From Nitrosopumilus sp. Nsub (GTDB lineage Archaea; Thermoproteota; Nitrososphaeria; Nitrososphaerales; Nitrosopumilaceae), in assembly GCF_001541925.1 (NCBI RefSeq), contig NZ_LQMW01000019.1:62001-126000 (forward strand): 64,000 nt of DNA. Direction: 5' to 3'. The position numbers and the translations under genes were made by a program. Positions 34,589 through 42,706 of the stretch are shown one piece after another. The number at the start of each line of letters is the position of its first letter. The first letter of the stretch is position 1. The notes under the pieces were generated by a model. The model searched no databases. It worked only from the letters and a program-made list of their open reading frames with translations, and had not been told where the DNA came from.

Positions 34589-34987
34589 TTACTTTAGACG
34601 TTTGTAAATCTCTTTGAATTCTGTTGAAAGATTGTACGACATGTTAAGCAAATGTACCAACTGATTCATAGACGTCTTTCCATGGCCTAATCTTCTCAAA
34701 ATAGTTAAAGCCTTTTGAGGCGAATTTTGTGCCAATGGGATTTGGTCAGACCATGCTTCAAAAGCACATTCAACATCCAAGCTAAAGTTTAGTACAAACT
34801 CTCTCCAAGTAGACATTGTACTAGTAGCGTTTTCAGGCAACAGTACCTCAGCTAATTCACGGAACTCGTTTTTTCTGTCCAGGTATAACATTTCTAAGGC
34901 TTCATGAATTTTTTCTTGTTTGTACTCTTCAGAGTTTAACATGTACATTCCAGATATGCTCATGAATTCATTATGAGAATATTGCAC
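34589..34987 (-). CDS. Hypothetical helical protein
   Basis: A 132-residue protein of unknown function, almost wholly alpha-helical by composition (EYKQEKIHEALEMLYLDRKNEFRELAEVLLPE; LTILRRLGHGKTSMNQLVHLLNMSYNLSTEFKEIYKRLK). It has no signal peptide or metal motif. The start may be ATG 34987 or the internal ATG at 34963. It converges on the radical SAM gene, leaving only five bases between stops, and is upstream of no obvious operon partner. Confidence 0.65.
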   Translation of the reverse strand: MQYSHNEFMSISGMYMLNSEEYKQEKIHEALEMLYLDRKNEFRELAEVLLPENATSTMSTWREFVLNFSLDVECAFEAWSDQIPLAQNSPQKALTILRRLGHGKTSMNQLVHLLNMSYNLSTEFKEIYKRLK

Positions 34988-35079
34988 ATAAAGGGAATAG
35001 ATGATTCTCTAAAAAGATGTTAAAAAAAATCAAATAAAATGAACAAATGTAAAATCATATGCCAAATAAAATGAATAAA

Positions 35080-35403
35080 CTATAGACTTTGTAATGCCTT
35101 ATCAGCTATAGTATTTCGTTTTGGGGTCAATGAGACAAAGTAGACTTTATCTGCTCTTTCAACGGATTCTACTTTTTTGTATAATTTTGAAGATATATCA
35201 AATTCATAAATTCCTGCTTCAAGTTCACCTTTTGCATAAAGCATTAGATATGATTCTCCAGTTGATGGGCTAAGTGGAATAAATGACATGACATTGCCTT
35301 TGTAAGAATTAATTGGAATTGTGTTTTTCATTGGAGGTGCTGCTGCTGACATGTACATAAAGAGGTCTTCAATATTTTCAAATTCTTCATATTCAGTATT
35401 CAT
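35080..35403 (-). CDS. Hypothetical protein
   Basis: The 107-residue product begins MNTEYEEFENIEDLFMYMSAAAPPMKNT and is mixed alpha/beta (GNVMSFIPLSPSTGESYLMLYAKGELEAGIYEFDI). I recognise no family. It is acidic in the first 15 residues and basic near the end (LTPKRNTIADKALQSL). It lies between the CFI-box surface protein and the helical protein, all on the minus strand, with gaps of 54 and 92 bases, so each may have its own promoter. Confidence 0.6.
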   Translation of the reverse strand: MNTEYEEFENIEDLFMYMSAAAPPMKNTIPINSYKGNVMSFIPLSPSTGESYLMLYAKGELEAGIYEFDISSKLYKKVESVERADKVYFVSLTPKRNTIADKALQSL

Positions 35404-35457
35404 AATACTGAATAATTTGTTTCAGTATAAGAACCTATTATGTTAAATTAAGAAGTT

Positions 35458-36432
35458 CTAAATTCTGGATCTTAGTTGTTGATTAACTTTCATTGCAATT
35501 AATGCTGGTGCTGCAATGTACATTCCAAGGTTTAATGCAATTACTGAAAGACCTAATCCGAGAACTTCACTTTCAGTTTCAGCACTTTCCATGATTGACA
35601 AAGTGCTAATCATTGGAGTCAAGCCAGCTTTTACAATTTCTTTGAACATTGGACTTTGTCGTTCCATGTCTGCAATTGTTGGACTGAATGTGTAATACAA
35701 CTCATTAAATCCAGACATAAATGCTGAACCTGATTCGGTATTCATTAATTGGTTATCACGAATTTCTCTAAGCATTTGGACTTGTGGTGCAAGTTCTGAG
35801 CCATATGCTGCTGTTGCAATTAAACATCCACCACCTTCTTTCTCTTCAGGTTCTTCTGTTTTGATTACTTGACAAACACCATTTACAGATTCAGTACCAG
35901 GTCCACAGTTTACAACTTGTTCAACAACTGGTTCTGGCTCAGGTGTTGGTTCTGGCTCAGGTGTTGGTTCTGGCTCAGGTGTTGGTTCTGGCTCAGGTGT
36001 TGGTTCTGGCTCAGGTGTTGGTTCTGGTTGAACAGATACGGGTGCAGAATCAGATGAAATGAAATCAAACGTACCAGTAATTTTTTGTGCCCCATATTGT
36101 GCACGAATTTCAAATTCACCACTGGAGTTCATTGTACCTCCAGCCTTTACAGTTGCAGAATAATATCCATCAGAATTAGGCATTACTTGTTGAACAGTAA
36201 CAATGCTTCCTTCAGGACTTACAATCATCAAAACTACAGGTTGTTCAAATTCAGATAAAGTTTTGACCATACCAGAAATTTCAATAGTGTTACCAGTTGT
36301 ATAGCTTGAAGAATCAGTATTTACAGATAATGGGAGGTTTGACTGTGCATTTACTGCACCAGTTAAACCAAAAGATAGAATGGAGATAGATAATAATGCA
36401 AATGCTAAGAATCCAGATACTTTCATTTCCAT
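35458..36432 (-). CDS. Secreted CFI-box protein with Pro-Glu repeat linker
   Basis: The 324-residue protein has a signal peptide (FLAFALLSISILSFGLTGAVNAQS), the same beta-sandwich domain as the PEFG proteins (VNTDSSSYTTGNTIEISGMVKTLSEFEQPVVLMIVSPEGSIVTVQQ), a (TPEPEP)n linker near residues 135-165, a short Cys-bearing segment (NCGPGTESVNGVCQV) and a CFI-box domain: GGGCLIATAAYGSELAPQVQMLREIRDNQL, ending in a hydrophobic stretch. CFI-box domains are envelope-associated with no known activity. The linker probably spans the surface layer. It is separated from the PEFG cluster by the radical SAM gene. Confidence 0.85.
   Translation of the reverse strand: MEMKVSGFLAFALLSISILSFGLTGAVNAQSNLPLSVNTDSSSYTTGNTIEISGMVKTLSEFEQPVVLMIVSPEGSIVTVQQVMPNSDGYYSATVKAGGTMNSSGEFEIRAQYGAQKITGTFDFISSDSAPVSVQPEPTPEPEPTPEPEPTPEPEPTPEPEPTPEPEPVVEQVVNCGPGTESVNGVCQVIKTEEPEEKEGGGCLIATAAYGSELAPQVQMLREIRDNQLMNTESGSAFMSGFNELYYTFSPTIADMERQSPMFKEIVKAGLTPMISTLSIMESAETESEVLGLGLSVIALNLGMYIAAPALIAMKVNQQLRSRI
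35930..36019 (-). repeat. Five perfect 18-bp tandem repeats
   Basis: The unit GGTTCTGGCTCAGGTGTT (plus strand) is repeated five times without a mismatch and a partial sixth follows to about 36028. On the minus strand it encodes the TPEPEP linker of the CFI-box protein. Its perfection suggests copy number varies by slippage. Confidence 0.95.
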
Positions 36433-36611
36433 CTTAAATCGAGCCTCAGAGTATTTATGTTTTCAATCGAATTAAAATTGACTAATTTATGGTGTAAATT
36501 CCATTTTTTGACAAGATATTAGAAGACGATGAAAAAGTTGTAAATTAGATTTGCTATCAAATTATCAATTCTTTGAAAAACCTGTAATACAAGATAAAGA
36601 ATCTAAATGCA

Positions 36612-37970
36612 ATGGAAATATTTGCTCAAAGAACTAAAGTTTTACAAATTTCACTAATTGCAATATTTTCTGCATTTGTAGTAGAATTAATTTTTGGTTT
36701 AGTCTCAAACAGTCTGGCACTAATTACAGATAGTATTCATGCATTGTTGGATGCTGTCGTTACACTAGTTTTACTATTAGCAGCAAGATGGGCAATAAAG
36801 CCACCAGATGCAGAGCACACTTACGGACATGGAAAAATTGAATCATTGGGAGGATTAATTGGTGGAATAGCAATTTTTCTAATTGCTTGCTTTTTTATTT
36901 ATGAATCAATTAATAGATTGCAAAGTCCACCACCAAGTGTTTTACCAGGATTATTTGCAATTATTGGAGGACTCTATACAATAGGAATTGATTTTTTCAG
37001 AATAATACTTCTTAGAAAAAGTATCAAAGCAATTGGAGGAACTACACTCAAAGCAGATTTCTATCATGCATTTATGGATCTAGGTTCTACGACAGTTGCA
37101 ATAATTGGAATTATTTTGGTAACATATGGAATCTATTTTGGAGATTTTGTTGCAGCCTTAATTCTAGGAGGATTATTAGCAATACTTAGCATAAAATTGA
37201 TTCACAGAACAGCTCTAGATTTGACAGATGTGATATCACCAGAACTTGTAAAAAATGTTCGAGAGATTACAAATTCAACAAATGGAGTAATGGATACAGG
37301 TTCGGTTCTCATGAGAAGATCAGGCGACATAATTTTTGCAGATATAACAATTTCATTAAGGGGGGATACCAGTTTTGAAAAAGCTCATGAAATTAGCGAT
37401 AGTGTTGAAAACAATATTAAAAATCAAATTTCTAATGCAAAAACAACAATTCATTTTGAACCTAATTGGAAAGATGTTCCACTTGATGGGAAAATTTTTG
37501 AAATTGCAAAAAGTGTAAAAGGAGTCAAAGAAGTTCACAACGTCAATACAAATAAAACAAAAGGAAATACATATTGTAATTTACACGTAATGGTAGACAA
37601 AGAAAGCAATTTATTATCAGCACATAAAATTTCAGAAATTATTGAAGAGCGAATTCAAAAGGAGATTCCAGAAATCACACATGCAACAATTCACCTTGAA
37701 CCATTTATCACAGTTCCAAAGAATATCAATATAGAAGATATTGCAACAGAAGAAGAAATCAAAAAAATTGTTGAAAATTATTCAGAAGTAAAAAAAGTGG
37801 GAAGAATCGTATCATTAAAGTTTGAAAATATTTTCAAAATAGATATTGATTGTTCATTTGAAAAAGAATTGTCAATTGAAAAAGTTCATGATCTAACTTC
37901 AGAAATTGAACATGCGATTAGATTAGAAATTAAAAATTCAGTAATAACAATTCATCCAGAACCAAATTAG
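36612..37970 (+). CDS. Cation diffusion facilitator (CDF) with three C-terminal domains
   Basis: A proton-coupled exporter of divalent metals such as Zn, Co, Ni or Mn. The first 215 residues give six membrane helices with the CDF signature DSIHALLDAVVTLVLLLAARWAIKPPDAEHTYGHGKIESLGGL and the metal-binding HAFMDLGSTT (the HxxxD of helix V). The cytoplasmic part is unusually long, about 240 residues, with three repeats of the ferredoxin-like CTD ending TTIHFEPN, ATIHLEPF and ITIHPEPN. A usual CDF has one. The gene overlaps the end of the convergent ZIP gene by four bases. Confidence 0.9.
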   Translation: MEIFAQRTKVLQISLIAIFSAFVVELIFGLVSNSLALITDSIHALLDAVVTLVLLLAARWAIKPPDAEHTYGHGKIESLGGLIGGIAIFLIACFFIYESINRLQSPPPSVLPGLFAIIGGLYTIGIDFFRIILLRKSIKAIGGTTLKADFYHAFMDLGSTTVAIIGIILVTYGIYFGDFVAALILGGLLAILSIKLIHRTALDLTDVISPELVKNVREITNSTNGVMDTGSVLMRRSGDIIFADITISLRGDTSFEKAHEISDSVENNIKNQISNAKTTIHFEPNWKDVPLDGKIFEIAKSVKGVKEVHNVNTNKTKGNTYCNLHVMVDKESNLLSAHKISEIIEERIQKEIPEITHATIHLEPFITVPKNINIEDIATEEEIKKIVENYSEVKKVGRIVSLKFENIFKIDIDCSFEKELSIEKVHDLTSEIEHAIRLEIKNSVITIHPEPN

Positions 37971-39142
37971 ACCAAAATACTAGTAAGATACATGACTAAC
38001 ATTCCTATTGCAAATCCAGATACAACAGAAAGAGTAGAGAGATTACCATCATTTTCTTTTTGAATCCATTGTAACAAGATCAAAATTACTTGAAAAATAG
38101 CTCCTGCTCCAATTGCTAGAAAAATTACTGAAGTAAAGGGAGAATAAGCAAATCCACCAATCCAGGCACCAAAAATAGCAGGTGAGCCTGCAATTATACC
38201 CATAATAGCTAATTTACCAATCATCAATTTTCCTCTAGACATAGGTGCTGCAATTGCAATACCTTCAGTAGTATTGTGTAAGGCAAAACCAACAATCAAA
38301 AAGGTACTAAATGCAATTGAACCAATTCCAACTGCAGCACCAATAGCTAAACCTTCACCAAAATTATGTAGTCCAATTCCAATAGAAATCATCAATCCAA
38401 TTGCAACAGGTTTTGAAAAATTGAGTGAATCAGATTTTGAGACAATCTTATTTCCAACATAATACAGTGCTAAAAAGGACAACACAACAACTGTAGCAAC
38501 AAGTAATGCACCATTGAAACTATTTGCCAAATTTTCATTAGAAACTTCAATGGACTCTTCTATAGAATCAATGGCTAGAAATAACAATAATCCAGCAGTC
38601 AATGCCAAAAAGAAATGATATTTTTGTTTACTGATTTTTTTAATAAATGGTAACCACAATAGTCCAATCATTACAGGAATTATTCCAACATATGTTCCAA
38701 TAATTGCAAAAAAGATAGCAAGATCGGGAGTAAATTCTAATGCAAAAGCAGCAGATTCAATTTCTTTTTCAAAACGGGTTCCATCATCAACAGTTATTCC
38801 AATTCTATATGGTTCAGCCTCATTCCATTCAAAGGGAATTCTAACTAAAGTTGTTTCAAATCTTTCTAAATATCCATCAGGTTCTACTGCAGATGGTTGA
38901 ATTCTATCATTTACATCTGCAACAACAACTTGAACAGGAATTGGACCAGTATTTCTAACAGTGGCCTGAATTTCTGAATCGATAAAATCTACTTTTTCAA
39001 TAGTTATTTCAGGAAGTGCAACTCCAAAATCCAACAAATCCCCTCCAGGACCAAAAATATACAACATCAAAATTATGATAAATGTAAACGGAATTACACC
39101 GCTTGCTGCAACCTTAAATTTTGAAGTATTATTAACTGCCAT
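37967..39142 (-). CDS. ZIP-family metal transporter with extracytoplasmic N-terminal domain
   Basis: Importer of divalent metal ions. The C-terminal part has the ZIP helices IV and V: GIGLHNFGEGLAIGAAVGIG and GFALHNTTEGIAIAAP, whose His/Asn/Glu residues form the binuclear site. Before it, after one N-terminal helix, lies a 100-residue beta-sandwich (IEKVDFIDSEIQATVRNTGPIPVQVVVADVNDRIQ). From ATG 39142 the protein is 391 residues; this start overlaps the multicopper oxidase stop by eleven bases, so translation is coupled and the oxidase and transporter probably work together. Confidence 0.88.
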   Translation of the reverse strand: MAVNNTSKFKVAASGVIPFTFIIILMLYIFGPGGDLLDFGVALPEITIEKVDFIDSEIQATVRNTGPIPVQVVVADVNDRIQPSAVEPDGYLERFETTLVRIPFEWNEAEPYRIGITVDDGTRFEKEIESAAFALEFTPDLAIFFAIIGTYVGIIPVMIGLLWLPFIKKISKQKYHFFLALTAGLLLFLAIDSIEESIEVSNENLANSFNGALLVATVVVLSFLALYYVGNKIVSKSDSLNFSKPVAIGLMISIGIGLHNFGEGLAIGAAVGIGSIAFSTFLIVGFALHNTTEGIAIAAPMSRGKLMIGKLAIMGIIAGSPAIFGAWIGGFAYSPFTSVIFLAIGAGAIFQVILILLQWIQKENDGNLSTLSVVSGFAIGMLVMYLTSILV

Positions 39143-40187
39143 ATTCCATTCCATTCTCATCAGATTCAGCCTTATCATTTACAAGAAACATTCCAACCCA
39201 GCCTTTTTCTGAAAATTCTACTTTGTGGGCATGGAAAAGATATTTTCCTGGATAAGTATACTCAAATTCCATTATCCCACGCTCAGTTTGAGACAAAGTT
39301 ATCATGTCAGTGTAAAAGGAAGGAATCAAATCAGTTCCAGTTGGATAATAATTGTACAAATTGCCATGAAGATGGAAATTGTTTATTGGATCAAATTCCA
39401 CCATATTGACAACATAAACTCGAATTAATTCATGAGTGTTAATTTGAATTGGATGATGTTGGTAATAAAATGGAATTGTATTTGCAGCATAGAAATTATT
39501 TTCAGTATCAAAATCAGTATCTAATCCATTTAGAACCATAACCATTTCATCAGCTGGCTCACGTCCTTCTTTAGGATCAACTATGAAGACACCATAAAGA
39601 CCATGAACAATATGTTCTTCCAAAGGCATCACATGACAGTGATACGGATGAACTCCAACGGGACCAGCTTCAAATTCATAAATGAATTTTCCACCATTAG
39701 GGCCCACTATTTCAAAAACACCATCCATTTCAGCAGGATGAATTCCATGAAAATGGATAGTATGTTCTTTTGAACCGTTATTGATGAAATTTATTTTAAG
39801 TAAATCTCCTTCAGTAGCTCTTATTGTAGGACCAGGAACAGTACCATTGTAAGTCCAGACATTATAAAAAACACCAGGTGAAACTTCCATTACTTTATCA
39901 TCTTCAGCAATAATAGTATATTCTCGAACAGTTGTACCATCTTCAAGTTTTGAAACATTACCGTAATTGAATTCACGTAAATATTCCATAGGATCAAATT
40001 CTACTTCAGATACTGTATAGAGAGGATCAATGACTTCTCCAGTGGTTCGAATAACTTTTCCTGAATGAGTTACAAATGTTTTCAGTTCAGATTCAGCTTC
40101 AGAGAGATTTGGAAATAGGATTACAGCAGATAAACCAATTGTTGTGGCAAGTAATATGATCATAAGAGTTGAACGAGTAGTTTTCAA
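39132..40187 (-). CDS. Two-domain multicopper oxidase, secreted
   Basis: Copper enzyme of the two-domain laccase or nitrite-reductase-like group. The 351-residue product starts at TTG 40187 with a signal peptide (LMIILLATTIGLSAVILF). Copper ligand motifs: HTIHFHGIH and HPYHCHVMPLEEHIVHGLYG in domain 1 (with the type 1 Cys), NNFHLHGNL and GKYLFHAHKVEF in domain 2. The pattern of HxH pairs suggests a trinuclear-type cluster, not a true NirK. A TATA box, aaatatatt, is centred near 40212, matching a leaderless start. Coupled to the ZIP gene, it probably oxidises a metal (Cu, Fe, Mn) or acts in copper handling. Confidence 0.87.
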   Translation of the reverse strand: MKTTRSTLMIILLATTIGLSAVILFPNLSEAESELKTFVTHSGKVIRTTGEVIDPLYTVSEVEFDPMEYLREFNYGNVSKLEDGTTVREYTIIAEDDKVMEVSPGVFYNVWTYNGTVPGPTIRATEGDLLKINFINNGSKEHTIHFHGIHPAEMDGVFEIVGPNGGKFIYEFEAGPVGVHPYHCHVMPLEEHIVHGLYGVFIVDPKEGREPADEMVMVLNGLDTDFDTENNFYAANTIPFYYQHHPIQINTHELIRVYVVNMVEFDPINNFHLHGNLYNYYPTGTDLIPSFYTDMITLSQTERGIMEFEYTYPGKYLFHAHKVEFSEKGWVGMFLVNDKAESDENGMEYGS

Positions 40188-40218
40188 TATACTGACAAAA
40201 TCAGAAATAATATATTTA

Positions 40219-40254
40219 AAGTTAACACAAGCTAACTTTTTTAGCCTAATCTAA
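40219..40254. promoter_or_regulatory. Putative metal-regulator operator upstream of the oxidase-ZIP operon
   Basis: A perfect inverted repeat AAGTTA-N8-TAACTT (40219-40238) abuts the minus-strand TATA box, and the adjoining cttttttagcctaatctaa (40236-40254) matches 14 of 19 positions of the DtxR/IdeR consensus, 11 of 12 in its right half (TTAGCCTAA-x-CTAA, allowing one mismatch). DtxR-family regulators are widespread in archaea. A partial half-site ttaggttta lies at 40276-40284 by the plus-strand TATA box. No binding has been shown. Confidence 0.45.
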
Positions 40255-40309
40255 GTTATTCATAAGAATCAAAAATTAGGTTTAAAATAAAGAAAATTAA
40301 ACAAAATCT

Positions 40310-40816
40310 GTGCAAAAAGGAGGACTACTAATTGTTATTTTTGGGATTTTAATTGTTGCAGGTCTTGCAACATCCGTACTTGAAAATCAAACCACATTAG
40401 AAGGAATTACTCAAGGTAATGGAAAAGTGAGCACGTCTGATATTGTAACAATTTCAGTGGATTTAGATAAAGATAAAACAGCAACAGGAATTTTTGCCGT
40501 CCAAATAATGGAATTTAAAGAAAATACATTTTCAGCAAAAATTTTGGACCCTTCAGGAATTGAAATAATTTCAGAAAGAATTAACGAAGATACAATTGAA
40601 CAAGAATTCAGAGTATTAGATTCTGGGAATTATGAATTAATAATACAGAGTTCAGATGATAAAGAAAGATATGTAGCAGGTGCAATTGGTCCACTTCCAA
40701 ATGCAGATAACAAAGTCATATTTTCAATAATTTCAACAGTTTGTATAATTTTAGGAATGATAGGATTAGTAATTTTCGCAATTGTTGAAATTAGAAATAA
40801 AAAAAGATCAATTTAG
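40310..40816 (+). CDS. Hypothetical membrane protein with two transmembrane helices
   Basis: The 168-residue product (GTG 40310) has an N-terminal membrane helix (GGLLIVIFGILIVAGLATSVL) and a C-terminal helix (VIFSIISTVCIILGMIGLVIFAIVEI) followed by basic RNKKRSI. The 110 residues between are beta-rich (VTISVDLDKDKTATGIFAVQIMEFKENTFSAKILDPSGIEII) and would be extracytoplasmic. No family recognised. A ttaaaataaag box near 40283 lies about 26 bases upstream. Divergent from the multicopper oxidase, sharing the control region with the DtxR-like site. Confidence 0.75.
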   Translation: MQKGGLLIVIFGILIVAGLATSVLENQTTLEGITQGNGKVSTSDIVTISVDLDKDKTATGIFAVQIMEFKENTFSAKILDPSGIEIISERINEDTIEQEFRVLDSGNYELIIQSSDDKERYVAGAIGPLPNADNKVIFSIISTVCIILGMIGLVIFAIVEIRNKKRSI

Positions 40817-41119
40817 ATAACTATCCATTTTTTCCAAACCATTAATTGCTCCATCAAATGTATCATTATTCTCAAGTAATGAACTAAGTTTTTCATTATT
40901 TGCAGAGACAAAATATTTTTGATTTTCACTAGTTTTAAAAATAAATTCATACTCTATCAAATAATCAAGTCTTTGTAAAATATCAGATTCAGACATTGAA
41001 AATTCTTGAGATAAAACAGAACATTCTTTTTTCCCATCTTCTAATTTTGCTAAAATTTCAGATGTGATTGGATCAAACATACAATCAATTATTTTTTCTC
41101 GATCAAATGATTCATCCAT
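40808..41119 (-). CDS. Winged-helix protein, ArsR-like fold
   Basis: From ATG 41119 the product is 103 residues, MDESFDREKIIDCMFDPITSEILAKLEDG, with a winged-helix pattern (CSVLSQEFSMSESDILQRLDYLIEYEFIFKTSENQKYFVSAN) and an acidic C-terminus. A distant in-frame ATG at 41227 would add 36 hydrophobic, non-conserved residues and overlap the Cys-rich gene on the other strand. I infer a transcription regulator of the thaumarchaeal expanded type; the target is unknown. It converges on the preceding membrane protein with a nine-base overlap. Confidence 0.75.
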   Translation of the reverse strand: MDESFDREKIIDCMFDPITSEILAKLEDGKKECSVLSQEFSMSESDILQRLDYLIEYEFIFKTSENQKYFVSANNEKLSSLLENNDTFDGAINGLEKMDSYLN

Positions 41120-41199
41120 AAGATAAATTGAAAAATTAGAATGTAATAACTTTTTGAAAAAGTCAATAGAATAATTAAGAAATAGAGATATCACAAAGT

Positions 41200-41352
41200 A
41201 TGCAAAAACTCTGTAGAAATGATCCATCTGGTAAAGGTGAGCACTGCTATTGCATAGATATTGATTCCCAGAGAGGAGTTAAAAAATGCTGTAAATGCAA
41301 CGAATGGAACGTTCAAGGTAATGATTGGACAAATGATGAGGACTTTAGATAA
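41200..41352 (+). CDS. Small Cys-rich protein, 50 residues
   Basis: ATG 41200 to TAA 41352 encodes 50 residues with six cysteines: C5, C16 and C18 (CYC), C30 and C31, C33 (CCKC). The order GEHCYCID...GVKKCCKCNEWN suggests one zinc- or iron-binding knuckle. A taattaag box near 41174 lies about 26 bases upstream. The long open frame on the opposite strand is its shadow. It sits between the winged-helix gene and the S13 promoter. Function unknown; the fold would be a metal-bound micro-domain. Confidence 0.7.
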   Translation: MQKLCRNDPSGKGEHCYCIDIDSQRGVKKCCKCNEWNVQGNDWTNDEDFR

Positions 41353-41470
41353 TTTCAAGTAAAAATTTAGTAAAATCGGCCACTTGTTAGTAGTGATCGC
41401 TGAAAAAAGCAGTAATTTCAACAAAATGATTGACGCCTAGCAATGGTTTTTATCGGGGTTTCTTAGAATT

Positions 41471-42037
41471 TTGGAATACTTGAGTAGCCAAGAATATAGA
41501 CACATTGTAAGAATAATTGGAAACGATATTCCAGGAGAAAGAAAACTTCTCGTAGGTTTAACCCAAATCAAAGGCATAGGTCATAATTTTGCAACAGCAA
41601 TTGCAACTACATTAAAAATTGATACAAATTCAAACATAGGTAATCTTACAGATGCAAATGTTCAAGAAATTGAAAAATTAATTACAAATCCAAGTGAAGC
41701 AAATTTTCCATCATGGTTCCTGAACAGACAAAGAGATATTGAAACTGGAAAAGATTTACACTTGTTAACATCAGACATTCCATTTACTTTAAGAAATGAT
41801 ATTGAAAGAGAAAGAATCACTGCCAGTTGGAGAGGTTATCGTCATCTAAGTGGTCTAAAAGTTAGAGGACAGAGAACCAGAACATCTGGTAGAAAAGGTG
41901 GAGCAGTAGGAGTTGCAAAAGGTGGATTAGCAGCACCAGTTAAGAAAGCAAGTTCAGGTGCACCTGCAGCAGCAGCCCCAGCAGCACCATCAGGGGATGC
42001 AGCAGCAGAAGCAGCCCCAGCGGAGAAAAAAGAATAG
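41471..42037 (+). CDS. rps13: Small subunit ribosomal protein S13
   Basis: S13 contacts the P-site tRNA and the head of the 30S subunit. Features: [35 protein letters not shown] (the GIG helix-hairpin-helix), [39 protein letters not shown]. The core is about 150 residues; after it comes an Ala/Pro-rich tail ([16 protein letters not shown]...EAAPAEKKE) of about 35 residues not found on most S13. TTG 41471 or TTG 41480 may be the start; a tttttatcgg box is near 41450. S4 follows nine bases later. Confidence 0.95.
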   Translation: MEYLSSQEYRHIVRIIGNDIPGERKLLVGLTQIKGIGHNFATAIATTLKIDTNSNIGNLTDANVQEIEKLITNPSEANFPSWFLNRQRDIETGKDLHLLTSDIPFTLRNDIERERITASWRGYRHLSGLKVRGQRTRTSGRKGGAVGVAKGGLAAPVKKASSGAPAAAAPAAPSGDAAAEAAPAEKKE

Positions 42038-42046
42038 GTGTTTTGA

Positions 42047-42658
42047 ATGGGAGATCCAAAATATCCACGTAAAGTTTGGCGTAAACCAAAGCGACCTCTT
42101 AATTATGAATTAAAAATGGATGAGTTGCAAACTCTCGGTACATTTGGATTAAGAACTAAAAGAGAATTATGGAAAGCACATACTGAACTATCACGTGTTA
42201 GACAACAAGCAAGATCATTACTTGCTTTAACACAAGAAGCTAGAGCAGAAAAAGAACCAATTTTACTAAAATCATTAGTAAGAATCGGACTAGTATCAGA
42301 AAACGCATCATTAGATGATGTGCTAAATCTTAAACCAACTGATTTACTTGCAAGAAGATTACAAACAATTGTTTCAAAGAAATTAGGATTTAAAACACCA
42401 TATCAAGCAAGACAAGCTGTTATTCATGGTCACATCATGGTTGGAGATAGAAAAGTCGACATACCATCATACACAGTCACAGTAGCAGAAGAAGATAGTG
42501 TTCATTTTAGTCCTGAATCTAAAATTCCAGAAATGTTAGAAAAAGCAAAGGCTGAAGAACCAAAAGTTGAAGCACCTACTGAAGGTGAAGAAGCAACTCC
42601 TGCTGAAGCAACTCCTGCTGAAGCAACTCCTGCTGAAGATAGTCCTAAAGCAGACTAA
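42047..42658 (+). CDS. rps4: Small subunit ribosomal protein S4
   Basis: S4 nucleates 30S assembly. The N-terminal KYPRKVWRKPKRPLNYELKMDELQTLGTFGLRTKRELWK and the S4 RNA-binding domain DLLARRLQTIVSKKLGFKTPYQARQAVIHGHIMVGDRKVDIPSYTV are typical of archaeal uS4. The 203-residue protein ends with an unusual repeat tail, (EATPA)n, encoded by three perfect 15-bp repeats. Many archaea continue with S11 and rpoD; here a GlmS gene follows instead. Confidence 0.95.
   Translation: MGDPKYPRKVWRKPKRPLNYELKMDELQTLGTFGLRTKRELWKAHTELSRVRQQARSLLALTQEARAEKEPILLKSLVRIGLVSENASLDDVLNLKPTDLLARRLQTIVSKKLGFKTPYQARQAVIHGHIMVGDRKVDIPSYTVTVAEEDSVHFSPESKIPEMLEKAKAEEPKVEAPTEGEEATPAEATPAEATPAEDSPKAD
42593..42637 (+). 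repeat. Three perfect 15-bp tandem repeats in the S4 tail
   Basis: Unit GCAACTCCTGCTGAA, three copies, in frame, encoding ATPAE. Low-complexity acidic tail outside the conserved S4 fold. Confidence 0.93.
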
Positions 42659-42706
42659 TCATAGCATCATTATCAGTAAATACCCCCAATTATCAGATAA
42701 AATAAG

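Noticed and set aside
35930-36019. CRISPR-like array of 18-bp repeats
   Set aside because: There are no spacers: the units are head to tail and lie inside a coding linker.
35869-36057. Plus-strand frame with repeated WFWLRC
   Set aside because: This is the antisense reading of the 18-bp repeats in the CFI-box gene; the repeats make every frame repetitive.
36433-36611. Gene or RNA between the CFI-box and CDF genes
   Set aside because: I see only short frames with stops and A/T-rich promoter sequence; no fold or motif.
39132-40187. Multicopper oxidase as a genuine NirK nitrite reductase
   Set aside because: The HxH pairs in both domains fit a trinuclear oxidase site better, and the pairing with ZIP points to metal handling; nitrite reduction is not excluded but not supported.
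41191-41424. Open frame of 77 codons on the minus strand opposite the Cys-rich gene
   Set aside because: It reads as a shadow: it has no promoter, no conserved motif, and overlaps the plus-strand Cys-rich frame that has all the marks of a gene.
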